A stretch of DNA of 64,000 nt from Colwellia sp. C2M11 (GTDB taxonomy: Bacteria; Pseudomonadota; Gammaproteobacteria; Enterobacterales; Alteromonadaceae). The notes below the pieces were generated by a model. The model was not told where the DNA came from. It ran no database searches and saw only the letters and a list, made by a program, of their open reading frames with translations. The stretch is taken from assembly GCF_018860915.1 (NCBI RefSeq), contig NZ_JAHKQD010000039.1, positions 62,001-126,000 on the forward strand. Reading direction: 5' to 3'. The position numbers and the translations under genes were made by a program. Shown here piece after piece: positions 26,371-35,964 of this stretch (position 1 is its first letter; each line of letters begins with the position of its first letter).

Positions 26371-29300
26371 TTATCTGGATAGCTCTTCTATTTTTTTCTT
26401 TGAAAACCATCGATATAAAACTGGCAATACAAATAATGTAAGTAGTGTTGCCGTCACTAATCCCCCTACAATTACACTCGCTAGAGGGCGCTGGATTTCA
26501 GCACCTACACCATTTGACATTAGCATTGGGATTAATCCTAATGCAGATGTAATTGCTGTCATAAGTACAGGTCTTAATCTTGACGTTGCTCCTTCAAAAA
26601 CTGCCTTGGAAGCCTCTAAACCATCTTTTATTCGTTGGTTGATACTTTCTACCATTACAACCCCATTTAATACCGCTACACCGAATAAGGTAATAAAGCC
26701 TACTGAGCTTGGCACAGATAAATATTGGCCCGATATATACAGGGAAAAAACACCGCCAATTACGGCAAGTGGCACATTCACTAAAATCAACATAGCTTGA
26801 CCAACAGAGCCAAAAGCAAAATAGAGTAACAATGCAATTAGCGCTAAAGATAGAGGTACAACGATAGCTAGTCTGTTTTGAGCACGCTGCTGGCTTTCGA
26901 ATTGACCACCTATTGCTACCGAGTAGCCTGAAGGTAGGTCAACTTTCTCAGCAATAACTTTTCTGATGTCGGCTACTACACTGCCCATATCTCTATTCTG
27001 AACGTTTGCTTGAATAACGACACGCCTTTGAACATCATCGCGTCTTACTTGAGGAGGACCTGATTCAAATGAAACAGTTGCAACATCACCTAAGCGTACC
27101 CAGGCACCTGTTGGTGACTGAATTCGAATGTCTGAAATAGCTTCCTTATTTCGTCGATATTCTTCTTCAATACGCACATAAATATCGTAGCGTTCATTGC
27201 CGTTAATAATTTGCCCTGCCTCGACGCCACCAATGCCATCTCGCACAACTTCCATTATATCAACAACTGAAAGTCCAAAGCGCGATAGCTCTTGTCTATT
27301 AGGTTTTACGACAAGTTGCGCTTCACCTGCAATTTGCTCAAGAGCAACATCTCTTGCACCGTCAACACTCTTTATAGCTGCTTCGATCTCTTGCCCTTTA
27401 GTTGCTAAAACGTCTAACTCAGGGCCAAATAACTTTATCGCCAACTGAGCTTTAACCCCAGATAGTAGCTCATCAACACGAGTCGCAATAGGTTGAGAAA
27501 AGTTGAGTAACAACCCTGGGAATTCTTCTAAAGATCTCTCCATTTTTTCTTGAAGTTCATATCGATTAGATGCACTTGTCCACTCGGAAACTGGCTTCAA
27601 CCCAATGTAAATTTCTATGTTATTAACTGGCTCAGGATCTCCGCCTATTTCTGCTCGTCCAATTCGGCTTAATGCATAGGTTACTTCAGGAAAAGCCATT
27701 AGTTTTTCTTCTAGAATTGGTGCCACAGTGAGCGCAGTATCTAAACTAGAAGAAGGTGCAAGGGTTACCCTTAAGTTAATCGTCCCTTCTTCTAATTCTG
27801 GAACGAACTCAGTACCAATGTAGGGAACCAACGCAAAAGCTGACACAACCAATAACAAAGATGTTGAGATAATTAACTTGGTATGTTTTAAAGCGAATGT
27901 TAGACCTTTTCTATAGAGTTTATCTAATGGTTTAAGAACAAAGCTTTCCCTCTCTTTTACACCAGATTTAAATAGATAAGTTGCCAGTGCTGGCACTATA
28001 AACAACGCAACCACAATAGCGGATATAACAGCTAAAATGATACTTATCGCCATAGGTTGAAATAACTTTGCCTCAACACCTTCAAAGCTAAATAAAGGCG
28101 TAAATACGACTAAAATAATAGAGGCTGCAAAAAAGACGGGACGAGCCACTTCTTTACCAGCATTTTGAAGACGTAATTTAATACCATGCTCATCTTGTTC
28201 TACATCATGTGGATCAGTATCAGCACTAGGCACTCTTTCTTTTACAGTTTTTAAATGGGTAGAGTCTGGTCTATTTAAATGCTTAAACATGTTCTCAACC
28301 ATCACGACTGAACCATCAACTAGCATACCAATAGCGACAGCTATTCCGCCTAGCGACATCAAGTTAGCAGATATCCCCCACCAAGCCATGATCATTAACG
28401 CAATACCAATAGAAATTGGAATTGAAATTAATACCAAGAAGGTTGCACGTAAATTCATTAAGAATAGAGCCAATACAATACAGATGAAAATAAATGCTAG
28501 TGAAAGTGCATCAACTACCGTATCAACGGCTTTTTCAATCAAATCAGCCTGATCATAAAATGGTTCAAAGCGAACGCCTTTAGGTAATGCTTGATTAATC
28601 AATGGGATTCTTGCATTGATACCATCAATGGTGGCTTTAGTATTAGACCCCATGCGTTTTAAGACAATGCCAGAGACAACTTCACCTAATTTCTCGACTT
28701 TACCATTGGGTGATTTTCGCGTCATAGTGACAGCACCTTGGCGAATTTCACTGCCCATTTCAACTTTAGCAATATCCGAAACCGTCACAACCGTCCCATC
28801 AACTGTTTTGACGGGAACTTGTTTGATATTACTAATACCAGCGTCACCACTTTCAAACCAACCTGTACCTCTAATAACAAGCTGCTCTTGTCCACGGTTC
28901 ATATACCAGCCGCCAACATTCGCATTGTTGTTATCTAGGGCACCAACAATATCTTCTTGGGTTAAGTTATAAGAAAGAAGCTTAGATGGATCGACATTTA
29001 CTTGATACTGCCTAACAATACCTCCAAAGGAGAGTACATCAGTAACACCATCGACAGGCATAACGAGTAACTTAACAATCCAATCGTTAAGGCTTCGAAG
29101 CGCCATGGCATCATAACCTGCACCTTTATCTGAAATAAGAAGATACTGAAATACTTGGCCCAGCCCAGAGGTGTTTGGTCCCATTTCAGGTGTCCCAACA
29201 CCTTCTGGTATCAGTTCTTTTGCGGCTTGAAGACGCTCAAATACGAGTTGTCTTGCAAAGTAAATGTCGGTGCCTTCTTTGAAAACAACAGTTACGCCAG

Positions 29301-29571
29301 ACAAGCCTGTTTTAGAAATTGAGCGCACTTGTTCTACATCAGGTAAGGCATACATTACCGCTTCAATAGGGTACGTAATGAGTTGTTCAACTTCTTCAGC
29401 AGCCAGTCCTGGCGCTTCAGTATTTACAGCAACTTGAACATTAGTAACATCAGGAAAGGCATCTAAATTTAGTTTTGGAATAACCATAATTGCGCCAACC
29501 ATGGTGGCAAACAGCGCAATCAAAATCAGGAGTCTATTATTAACAGACCAATCTATTATTTTATTAAACAT
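26371..29571 (-). CDS. czcA: Heavy-metal RND efflux pump, inner membrane transporter
   Basis: The 1066-aa protein is the proton-driven inner membrane pump of a tripartite metal efflux system (CzcA/CusA family). It starts MFNKIIDWSVNNRLLILIAL and shows the family's NVQVAVNTEAPGLAAEEVE region, twelve membrane helices and two large periplasmic loops. The membrane motif GMLVDGSVVMVENMFKHLN contains the Asp/Glu of the proton relay in the D-G-x-V-V-M-V-E-N form found in Zn/Co/Cd/Ni exporters rather than the DAAIVMVEN of copper pumps, so divalent cations are the likely substrate. It is last of the czcC-B-A order, 11 bp from czcB. Confidence 0.9.
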   Translation of the reverse strand: MFNKIIDWSVNNRLLILIALFATMVGAIMVIPKLNLDAFPDVTNVQVAVNTEAPGLAAEEVEQLITYPIEAVMYALPDVEQVRSISKTGLSGVTVVFKEGTDIYFARQLVFERLQAAKELIPEGVGTPEMGPNTSGLGQVFQYLLISDKGAGYDAMALRSLNDWIVKLLVMPVDGVTDVLSFGGIVRQYQVNVDPSKLLSYNLTQEDIVGALDNNNANVGGWYMNRGQEQLVIRGTGWFESGDAGISNIKQVPVKTVDGTVVTVSDIAKVEMGSEIRQGAVTMTRKSPNGKVEKLGEVVSGIVLKRMGSNTKATIDGINARIPLINQALPKGVRFEPFYDQADLIEKAVDTVVDALSLAFIFICIVLALFLMNLRATFLVLISIPISIGIALMIMAWWGISANLMSLGGIAVAIGMLVDGSVVMVENMFKHLNRPDSTHLKTVKERVPSADTDPHDVEQDEHGIKLRLQNAGKEVARPVFFAASIILVVFTPLFSFEGVEAKLFQPMAISIILAVISAIVVALFIVPALATYLFKSGVKERESFVLKPLDKLYRKGLTFALKHTKLIISTSLLLVVSAFALVPYIGTEFVPELEEGTINLRVTLAPSSSLDTALTVAPILEEKLMAFPEVTYALSRIGRAEIGGDPEPVNNIEIYIGLKPVSEWTSASNRYELQEKMERSLEEFPGLLLNFSQPIATRVDELLSGVKAQLAIKLFGPELDVLATKGQEIEAAIKSVDGARDVALEQIAGEAQLVVKPNRQELSRFGLSVVDIMEVVRDGIGGVEAGQIINGNERYDIYVRIEEEYRRNKEAISDIRIQSPTGAWVRLGDVATVSFESGPPQVRRDDVQRRVVIQANVQNRDMGSVVADIRKVIAEKVDLPSGYSVAIGGQFESQQRAQNRLAIVVPLSLALIALLLYFAFGSVGQAMLILVNVPLAVIGGVFSLYISGQYLSVPSSVGFITLFGVAVLNGVVMVESINQRIKDGLEASKAVFEGATSRLRPVLMTAITSALGLIPMLMSNGVGAEIQRPLASVIVGGLVTATLLTLFVLPVLYRWFSKKKIEELSR

Positions 29572-29582
29572 AGTCTTGCTCC

Positions 29583-30839
29583 CTAGTGGTTGTGCGGATC
29601 AAATCCGCCTTTAGCGATTTCAGACGCAACAAAAAATGCGCCTTTGGTTACAATTCGCGTTCCACTATCAAGACCAATGATTTCTCTAAAACCACCTAAG
29701 GCTCGGCCTAGTTCTACTTCTACAGCTTTAAATTCTCCAGGGTGGTCTTCGACAAATACTGTCCAATCACCATCAGCACTACGGATCAATGCTTCTTCTG
29801 GTACAGCCATCACTTTCTGCTTTGTGGCGAACTGAAAGTAAACTTTTACAAACATGCCTGAATGGAGGTTATCATCCGAATTATCTACTCCTAACCTAAT
29901 AATTCGAGTACGAGTAATAGGATCAATTGTATGGGCTTCTTGGATAACTTTGGCATTGTAACTCTGCCCTTCTAATTTAAGTACCGCAGGAGAGTCAATT
30001 GATAAATTTAGCTTTTTATTTGGAGAAACTTTTGCTTCAACCCATAATTGTTTTTCATCAGCTAGCAACATAACGGTATCCCCAGCATCAACACGTTGCC
30101 CTTGGATAAAGTCGTCTTGAAGCACTACTCCTTCACGCTGTGCCGTTAACGTATATTGCCCGAATGCCTTAATATCCTTATTAGAAATACTTTTAATGGC
30201 TTTTTCAGTTAACCCTAAAGCAATGAGTTTTCCGTATGAAGCGTTGTAAGTCGTTTCAGCTTGTAATAAGCGGCTTTCACTTACTGTTTTATTACCTAGT
30301 TTTTTAATACGTTGCCATTGTGTTGAAGCGATTAGATAGTCCGCTTGCGCTTGTGACATGGACTCACTAAATAGAGTGACCAGTTTTTGTCCCTTATCTA
30401 CATGTTCGCCAAGCGCTGCATGGCGACTGATAATAACTGACTCTGTACGTGGGGATACCACATAACTTTTATAGCCATTAGCTTTTATTTCGCCAGGTGC
30501 ATACACGGTGCTAAATTGATATTCAGGCTTAACACTTTCCACTTTGATGTTAGCAAGCGACATCTTCTTTGGATCAATAGTGATACCTTCTTCATGCTCT
30601 TCTTCCTCTTTATTATCACCTTCATGGCCGTGCTCGTCATGGTCACCTTTTTCTTCTTCATGTCCCTTTTCATGATCGTCATGATCATCTTCATGTTCTT
30701 TTACATCTTGCTTCGAAACCTTTGCCACAGAACCAGTACCATCTGACGACTGTGCAAAAGCATCATGATTTGTAGTAAGCCCAACTAACAGGCTGCTAAT
30801 TACTACGGCTAATAATTTTTTACTAAATATTGTATTCAT
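29583..30839 (-). CDS. czcB: Heavy-metal RND efflux periplasmic adaptor
   Basis: This 418-aa membrane fusion protein links the inner membrane pump to the outer membrane channel. A signal peptide (ISSLLVGLTTNHDAFA) is followed by a His/Asp/Glu-rich stretch at about residues 47-85 (HEDDHDDHEKGHEEE and more), a likely metal-binding region typical of CzcB-type adaptors. The barrel-sandwich, coiled-coil and beta-barrel parts follow (GEHVDKGQKLVTLFS; VLQDDFIQGQRVDAGDTVMLL). It sits between czcC and czcA on the same strand. Confidence 0.9.
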   Translation of the reverse strand: MNTIFSKKLLAVVISSLLVGLTTNHDAFAQSSDGTGSVAKVSKQDVKEHEDDHDDHEKGHEEEKGDHDEHGHEGDNKEEEEHEEGITIDPKKMSLANIKVESVKPEYQFSTVYAPGEIKANGYKSYVVSPRTESVIISRHAALGEHVDKGQKLVTLFSESMSQAQADYLIASTQWQRIKKLGNKTVSESRLLQAETTYNASYGKLIALGLTEKAIKSISNKDIKAFGQYTLTAQREGVVLQDDFIQGQRVDAGDTVMLLADEKQLWVEAKVSPNKKLNLSIDSPAVLKLEGQSYNAKVIQEAHTIDPITRTRIIRLGVDNSDDNLHSGMFVKVYFQFATKQKVMAVPEEALIRSADGDWTVFVEDHPGEFKAVEVELGRALGGFREIIGLDSGTRIVTKGAFFVASEIAKGGFDPHNH

Positions 30840-30902
30840 TTTTGTAACCTATATTTTGATAAATTTAAGATTTCGTTTTTCGCTATTGAAAAAATAAAGC
30901 GT

Positions 30903-32120
30903 TCAAATCTCAAATTTTGATAACTGACCCATACTTAAAACGAAGGATATTTCTGCAAGCTTGAATTGATTTTCCAAACGTATTCCAGCATGAAGCCCTT
31001 CCGCACGTTGATTTAGTGCAAGTAAGTAATCAGACGTATTAATGTCACCAGCTCCCCAGCGCTTATTTAATAAATTTGCGCTACTATCTAATCTGCCTTG
31101 TGTGAGCTTTCGCCATTGCTCATAGTATTTTTTACTTACATTAAACGACTCATAATTAGCTTTTGCTTCAAAAGACTGCTTTCGATAAACCGACCGAAAG
31201 TTAGCCTCTGCTGCAATTGCTTCTGAATAAGCGGCTTTAACAGTATCTGAAAAGTTATTTCTGATGTTTAAAGGAATTGAGAAAGTCAAACCAACCAAGT
31301 CTTCATCACCACTTCTTCCTGCGCTAATTCCAATGGTTGGATTAGCTTTAGATTCCATAGTGGTTAGCTGAGCCTTAGATTGTTGTCCTTTCCATTGCGC
31401 TTTAGCGAGTTTAACTTTTGGATGTTCTTCAACCCACTTGGAGTTAAATGAATAGCTTGTTGCTCCAAAAGTAAATGAAAACAAATTGGCAGTATTAGGC
31501 GTCCAATCAGGCAATAACTCCTGAACCTTTACCTCTGCATTTTTCAAAGCAATTTGAGACTCAGATATTTCACTGAAAATTTGGGACAAGTTTAAATAGA
31601 CCAATTCAGCGTCAAGTGGCTCTAGAAGTCCGGCTTTTCGCTTATCTTTAACAATTCCAACGAGCGTTTGTAATTGATTTTCTCTTTCTGAAAGTAACTG
31701 AGCCGCCTTTTTTGCTGCTTGCCAATTAACTATTGCAGTTAAAGCATTAGCCTTTTTAGAATCGAGTAGAGATAACAATTGTTGCTGGTTTGCATAAACA
31801 TCAATTTCACCAATGCTTTTATTTGCTGATTGCTTATCCCAAAAATCAATCGTTTGACTGATACCAATAGAGTAATTATCAAAATCACCTTCTTTTTCAT
31901 AGCTTGCTTCAAGCTCTGGGTTATATACGGCTTGAGTTAAGCTTTTTGCTCTATGATTACTTGCATTAAGTAACTCTTTAGCCGCAACAACTTCGGGATC
32001 TTTATTTATTTGACTATCAAGCCATGAAATATTTTTCTCTTTGCCATAACTGGCAACTGAAAAAATTACAGCCATACATAAAGACAGGATCAAACCTGCA
32101 TTTTTTAAAAATATATACAT
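30903..32120 (-). CDS. czcC: TolC-family outer membrane channel of metal efflux
   Basis: The 405-aa protein has a signal peptide (LILSLCMAVIFSVASYG) and two halves of long helices with TolC-family pattern (LEASYEKEGDFDNYSIGISQTIDFWDK; VGLTFSIPLNIRNNFSDTV). It should form the outer membrane duct for the CzcBA pump. It is the first gene of the czcC-B-A set, a normal order. Confidence 0.86.
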   Translation of the reverse strand: MYIFLKNAGLILSLCMAVIFSVASYGKEKNISWLDSQINKDPEVVAAKELLNASNHRAKSLTQAVYNPELEASYEKEGDFDNYSIGISQTIDFWDKQSANKSIGEIDVYANQQQLLSLLDSKKANALTAIVNWQAAKKAAQLLSERENQLQTLVGIVKDKRKAGLLEPLDAELVYLNLSQIFSEISESQIALKNAEVKVQELLPDWTPNTANLFSFTFGATSYSFNSKWVEEHPKVKLAKAQWKGQQSKAQLTTMESKANPTIGISAGRSGDEDLVGLTFSIPLNIRNNFSDTVKAAYSEAIAAEANFRSVYRKQSFEAKANYESFNVSKKYYEQWRKLTQGRLDSSANLLNKRWGAGDINTSDYLLALNQRAEGLHAGIRLENQFKLAEISFVLSMGQLSKFEI

Positions 32121-32201
32121 AAAACTTCTTAATTTTTTAATTTATAAACACGAACCCTTTATCCTTTTCATGGACAAATAGGTCATTAAAAATCAATCTA
32201 A

Positions 32202-32561
32202 TTAAGAAATGGGTGGGCGAAGTATCGCTTCAAGGTAAGTATTTGTTTGATCAATTTGATAAGGCGTTTTATTGATAATATTTAGCTTACCATCGACATT
32301 TGAATTACTGACTAAAATCCAAGATAAGTGGCTGCCACTGCAATGACCACAGTGATGACAATCTTTTTCATTATGCTGCTCATCATCTGTATTGTCGTTT
32401 AAGGCATTTCGGTCATCGGCATGATCATGTTGAGTTTGAAGATGTTCTATATCAATTTGGTGATTCTCAGATGTTGAGGATGCGACAGCAGTTAACGATT
32501 GTAAAACAATCGAAACGACTAAGAGCATTTTTAGCACAACATTTAGATTCAAAATATACAC
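32202..32561 (-). CDS. Small His/Cys-rich secreted protein of metal islands
   Basis: This 119-aa protein has a signal peptide (LKMLLVVSIVLQSLTAVASS) and a His/Asp-rich core followed by a compact Cys/His cluster, DCHHCGHCSGSH, suited to bind divalent metal. It lies 81 bp upstream of czcC on the same strand. Similar short proteins occur beside CzcCBA operons in Alteromonadales; a periplasmic metal-binding or sensing role is likely but not shown. Confidence 0.65.
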   Translation of the reverse strand: MYILNLNVVLKMLLVVSIVLQSLTAVASSTSENHQIDIEHLQTQHDHADDRNALNDNTDDEQHNEKDCHHCGHCSGSHLSWILVSNSNVDGKLNIINKTPYQIDQTNTYLEAILRPPIS

Positions 32562-32619
32562 CTATAAAAACTTGAGTAATCAATATAACAGAGCAAAGCT
32601 TTATCGACTAGCCATTTAC

Positions 32620-33510
32620 CTAATTTTCATTCTCATCACGACAAGTTTCTTGAGGAAACTCAAACTCTATCGTCGTATGCGATAAATGATAGGAAGATAA
32701 TTTAGCTGCAACGTCATGTTTAAGCCTAATTAAGTCCTCAACTTCAAAGTCATCTTTTAGCTCAAGATGCGCTGTTAAAACATGACTTTCACCATCTAGT
32801 GACCAAAAGTGCATATGATGGATACCGTTAACTTCGGGAAATTCAATTAGTGATTGTTTAATACGATCTTGAGTATCTTTATCTGGCGCAGCTTGAAGAA
32901 ACAAGACGAGTGTTGATTTCAAATTTCTAAAGACATTAAACAAGATGAATAACGTAAAACCAATCGACAAAAGTGGATCTAATATTGGTAGTTCTATGAA
33001 CATCAAAACTATTGAGACAATAAGTACAGCAACCCAGCCAAGAACATCTTCAAGAAGGTGCCATGTCAGCACTTTTTCATTAAGTGTTTCACCCGCTTTT
33101 AATTTGAAAACCGCATAACCATTTACTGCAACACCGAGTATGGCCAGCCCTAACATCCCCTCAACCACTGGCATTTCTGGATTGGACAGCCTTGGTATGG
33201 CTTCAAATAAAATCCAAATTGAGCCAATAACTAAAACAATACCATTTACCAGTGCGCCAAAGAGTGTAAGTCTACGATAGCCATAACTAAACTTATCTGA
33301 CGCTTCTTTCTCTGAAAAACGACTTAATATCCAAGCAAAGCCTATAGATAGACTATCCCCTAAGTCATGCACTGCATCAGCCATAATAGCGGTACTGTTG
33401 GTAAGCCACCCACCAATAAATTCGATGATCGTGAATGTAACATTCAGAAAAAACGCCCATCCAATGCGGTCGTCTTTTCCATGATGATGACTGTGGTTAT
33501 GATTGTGCAT
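32620..33510 (-). CDS. czcD: CzcD-type cation diffusion facilitator
   Basis: This 296-aa transporter exports Zn, Co or Cd across the inner membrane in exchange for protons. The His-rich start (MHNHNHSHHHG), six membrane helices, the TM2 motif ADAVHDLGDSLS and TM5 HLLEDVLGW (paired His/Asp of the metal site) and a cytoplasmic C-terminal domain (GIHHMHFWSLDGESHVLTAHLEL) fit the CzcD/ZitB family. It overlaps the end of the transglutaminase-like gene by 14 nt. Confidence 0.9.
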   Translation of the reverse strand: MHNHNHSHHHGKDDRIGWAFFLNVTFTIIEFIGGWLTNSTAIMADAVHDLGDSLSIGFAWILSRFSEKEASDKFSYGYRRLTLFGALVNGIVLVIGSIWILFEAIPRLSNPEMPVVEGMLGLAILGVAVNGYAVFKLKAGETLNEKVLTWHLLEDVLGWVAVLIVSIVLMFIELPILDPLLSIGFTLFILFNVFRNLKSTLVLFLQAAPDKDTQDRIKQSLIEFPEVNGIHHMHFWSLDGESHVLTAHLELKDDFEVEDLIRLKHDVAAKLSSYHLSHTTIEFEFPQETCRDENEN

Positions 33511-34231
33511 TTTGCACCTCTAGTACTTTTTGATTTCTTAGCTTTGATACATTCATATTTATCAAATGACGGATCACATGTTGATATAACCATCGTTTTA
33601 TTCCAGATAAATTTGTGCCTTTTTCTCTATAGAATTCATCAGGGGAATCATAAAGCCCAAAGTCATCATGAATTCCTTCTTTTTGAATATAGGTATCTGT
33701 TCCTCGCCAATCCGTATCAGGTGAAGAGAAGCACTTTGTTGCGACTCCATAACCACAAAAATCATCTTTTTCTTGGTTAAACTTCTGCTGTAGTGAGGTT
33801 AAGTATTGCCTATCTAATATAAAGCCCTCTAAGTTAATCCAACGCCCATCGAAATAAACTTCAACCCAACTATGGATAATATATTTAGGTGCTAGCCAAA
33901 ATACATAGCTGGGTATGGCACCTTTTTGCAATTGCTGATCGATGGTGAAACCGTGAAATCGACATTGAATGCCTAACCCTCTCAACAAGGCCATCAGCAA
34001 GTTGCCTTTGGTATTACATTGGCCGTAACCATCAGCTAAAACACTGCTTGCTGAAATATCATCGCTTTCATTGTAGCCAAATAATATTTCATCTTTAACG
34101 AACTGGTAGGCTGCACCAATTTTGTTGAAGTCATCAAGTTCTTGCCATTTACGCTCAGTAATTAATGATTGAATTGCAGAGTGTTCAAAATTAACTATCT
34201 TAGTATTTTCTATATATTTCTTATTCATAGC
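33497..34231 (-). CDS. Transglutaminase-like protein in metal island
   Basis: The protein has a transglutaminase/papain-like core: the nucleophile region GYGQCNTKGNLLMALLRGLG, the His in IHSWVEVYFDGRW, and an acidic residue after NLEGFILD. The start at 34231 is chosen because AAGGGA lies 6 nt before it; a longer start at 34276 would overlap the upstream gene. It lies between two CDF transporter genes and overlaps the second. Genes of this family recur beside CDF exporters; whether they act as peptidase, amidase or metal chaperone is unknown. Confidence 0.72.
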   Translation of the reverse strand, partial: AMNKKYIENTKIVNFEHSAIQSLITERKWQELDDFNKIGAAYQFVKDEILFGYNESDDISASSVLADGYGQCNTKGNLLMALLRGLGIQCRFHGFTIDQQLQKGAIPSYVFWLAPKYIIHSWVEVYFDGRWINLEGFILDRQYLTSLQQKFNQEKDDFCGYGVATKCFSSPDTDWRGTDTYIQKEGIHDDFGLYDSPDEFYREKGTNLSGIKRWLYQHVIRHLINMNVSKLRNQKVLEVQNAQS

Positions 34232-34238
34232 ATTTCCC

Positions 34239-34898
34239 TTACTTGGAGCAACAAGAGGTCGATTGTTTATCTTCACTTGGTGTATCGCATGGTTTTTCAG
34301 CAGCGGCTAACTCTTGTTTAGCATCACTTAATATTCGGTAAGCACCTCGAAGAATTAATATTGAAATGATGCTTCCAATGACGATATCTGGCCAACGCTG
34401 CTCTAGCACCATAACTAATATGCCAGCGATAACGACACCAAGGTTTGCAATCACGTCATTCGCTGAAAATATCCAGCTCGCTCTCATATGTATTTCATCG
34501 TTGTTGTGTTTTCGAATAAGGATAAGGCAAATCACATTTGCAACTAAAGCCACCGAGCCTACGCCAATCATAAACCAAGAGTGAGGCTCACTTTCACCAT
34601 AAAGCCTTCTTGCAATATCCAATAGAATTAACACACCTAACCCTAGTTGGAAATAACCACTCACTAAAGCAGCATTTGCCTTATGTTGGATTGACTTTCC
34701 TACTGCATATAGGGCAATTGCATAGACGATAGCATCTGCTAGCATATCTAATGAGTCGGCAATTAATGCCGTTGATTCTGATAACCAACCAAAACAAATT
34801 TCAAAAACAAACATCGTGGCATTGATAGCCAAAAGCCAATAAAGCACTGTCTTTTGTTGGCTATCTTTTAATTCAACTTCACACCCACAACCACTCAT
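34239..34898 (-). CDS. Cation transporter of the CDF type, short form
   Basis: This protein of about 219 aa starts MSGCGCEVELKD, with Cys residues that may bind metal, and has six membrane helices with the CDF metal-site pattern IADSLDMLADAIVYAIAL (TM2) and SANDVIANLGVVIAG (TM5). It lacks the C-terminal cytoplasmic domain of CzcD and ends in a Cys pair (STSCCSK). The ATG at 34898 is supported by GGAGG 7 nt upstream. It is divergent from a merR gene and driven by a MerR-type promoter between them, so it is probably the most directly metal-induced gene. Confidence 0.85.
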   Translation of the reverse strand: MSGCGCEVELKDSQQKTVLYWLLAINATMFVFEICFGWLSESTALIADSLDMLADAIVYAIALYAVGKSIQHKANAALVSGYFQLGLGVLILLDIARRLYGESEPHSWFMIGVGSVALVANVICLILIRKHNNDEIHMRASWIFSANDVIANLGVVIAGILVMVLEQRWPDIVIGSIISILILRGAYRILSDAKQELAAAEKPCDTPSEDKQSTSCCSK

Positions 34899-34927
34899 TT
34901 TCACCTCCAATACACTTGTATACTGCA

Positions 34928-34958
34928 ACTATAAAACCTATAGTAACTATAGAGTCAA
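34928..34958 (-). promoter_or_regulatory. MerR-type promoter with 19-bp spacer
   Basis: On the minus strand TTGACT (34958-34953) and TATAGT (34933-34928) are 19 bp apart, the overlong spacer typical of MerR-family promoters. A perfect dyad CTATAGT-A-ACTATAG (34938-34952) fills the spacer and is the expected operator for the divergent regulator. Confidence 0.85.
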
Positions 34959-34976
34959 GGTTAAAGGTGAAAATTA

Positions 34977-35366
34977 ATGAAAATAGGTGAATTATCGAAA
35001 ACATCGGGGTGTTCAGTACAAACCATCCGATATTATGAAAAGGAGGGCTTGCTGTCAGATCCTAATCGCTCTGAAGGGAATTTCAGGTTGTATTCTAATA
35101 AGGCACTAAAAGAGCTGGAATTCGTCAAACATTGTCGAAGTTTAGATATTCCGCTTAATGATATTAAGCGACTCATTGAATTAAAAAACAAGCCAGAGGA
35201 GAGTTGCTCTAGTGTAAATGCGTTGATTGACCAACAACTCGAATTAGTTAATCAACGAATGAAAGAGTTAAAGGCACTTAAAGCTGAATTACAGCAAATG
35301 GCAAGCACCTGCGAATCGGGCGGTACAATTGAAGCGTGCGGAATTATTAAATCGCTAGATAGTTAA
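34977..35366 (+). CDS. MerR-family metal-responsive regulator (CadR/PbrR-like)
   Basis: The 129-aa protein has an N-terminal winged helix (MKIGELSKTSGCSVQTIRYYEKEGLL), a dimerisation helix and a C-terminal metal-binding loop with Cys in CESGGTIEACG. The Cys in SCSSVNALID (about position 77-78) matches the CadR/PbrR/ZntR group that senses Cd, Pb or Zn. It is transcribed divergently from the CDF gene across the MerR-type promoter described separately. Confidence 0.88.
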   Translation: MKIGELSKTSGCSVQTIRYYEKEGLLSDPNRSEGNFRLYSNKALKELEFVKHCRSLDIPLNDIKRLIELKNKPEESCSSVNALIDQQLELVNQRMKELKALKAELQQMASTCESGGTIEACGIIKSLDS

Positions 35367-35964
35367 CCTAAAATACGCTGGTTTAGCAAATAAGTAATGT
35401 ATTTATTTGTACTAGCTCAGGCTCTGAACCGCCTTTAGCAATTCAAAGCTAATGTCGGCTATTGGCTAAAAGAAGTCACAAGGTTATTTTCGATGCTAAT
35501 GACCGCTTTAGATTGTGAGCAGTCCTTTTTGAATTAGAGGCTAGTGTCTTCTTTGTGGCAAAAGTGTGTATTAGAAATGTTGAATATATCCAAAGATGAG
35601 AGATCTTATTATTGGAACATATAAATGTAATTTGTTGGCTAAGATAAATGCAATTCAGTGGTTCTAGTCAGAGTTATTTTCCACTAAATATTGAAAGCTT
35701 TATTGGCCTAGTAAATCCATTTCCATGCGGTATTTTTATCATTATTAAAAATAAAATTTCAACGAGCATTTGTTAAACCACGATAAAATATATGAAGAAA
35801 TGATTTATGTTTCTGTGGCTCAGGTAAAAAACATAAGAAATGTTGTTTATAAAACCAAAGAAATGTAAACGTTACTTAAATGATGAATATTGATTTAATC
35901 TTTTTGAAATTTACACAATAATAGGTTACTTTTAATACAGCCTCTTTTAATGTGATTTGTTAAT
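35367..35964. other. Junction between metal island and CAST module
   Basis: This 598-bp gap has copy A of a 66-bp direct repeat (35445-35510), then AT-rich sequence that should contain the tniQ operon promoter. No gene or operator was recognised; I found no AGAGGATTATAA motif here, so the Xre protein may not control this operon. Confidence 0.45.
35445..35510 (+). repeat. 66-bp direct repeat, copy A
   Basis: This 66-bp sequence (TCGGCTATTGGCTAAAAGAA in its middle) recurs in the same orientation at 42946-43011 with one mismatch. Copies A and B flank tniQ, cas genes, the main array and a truncated ATPase gene. Confidence 0.85.
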
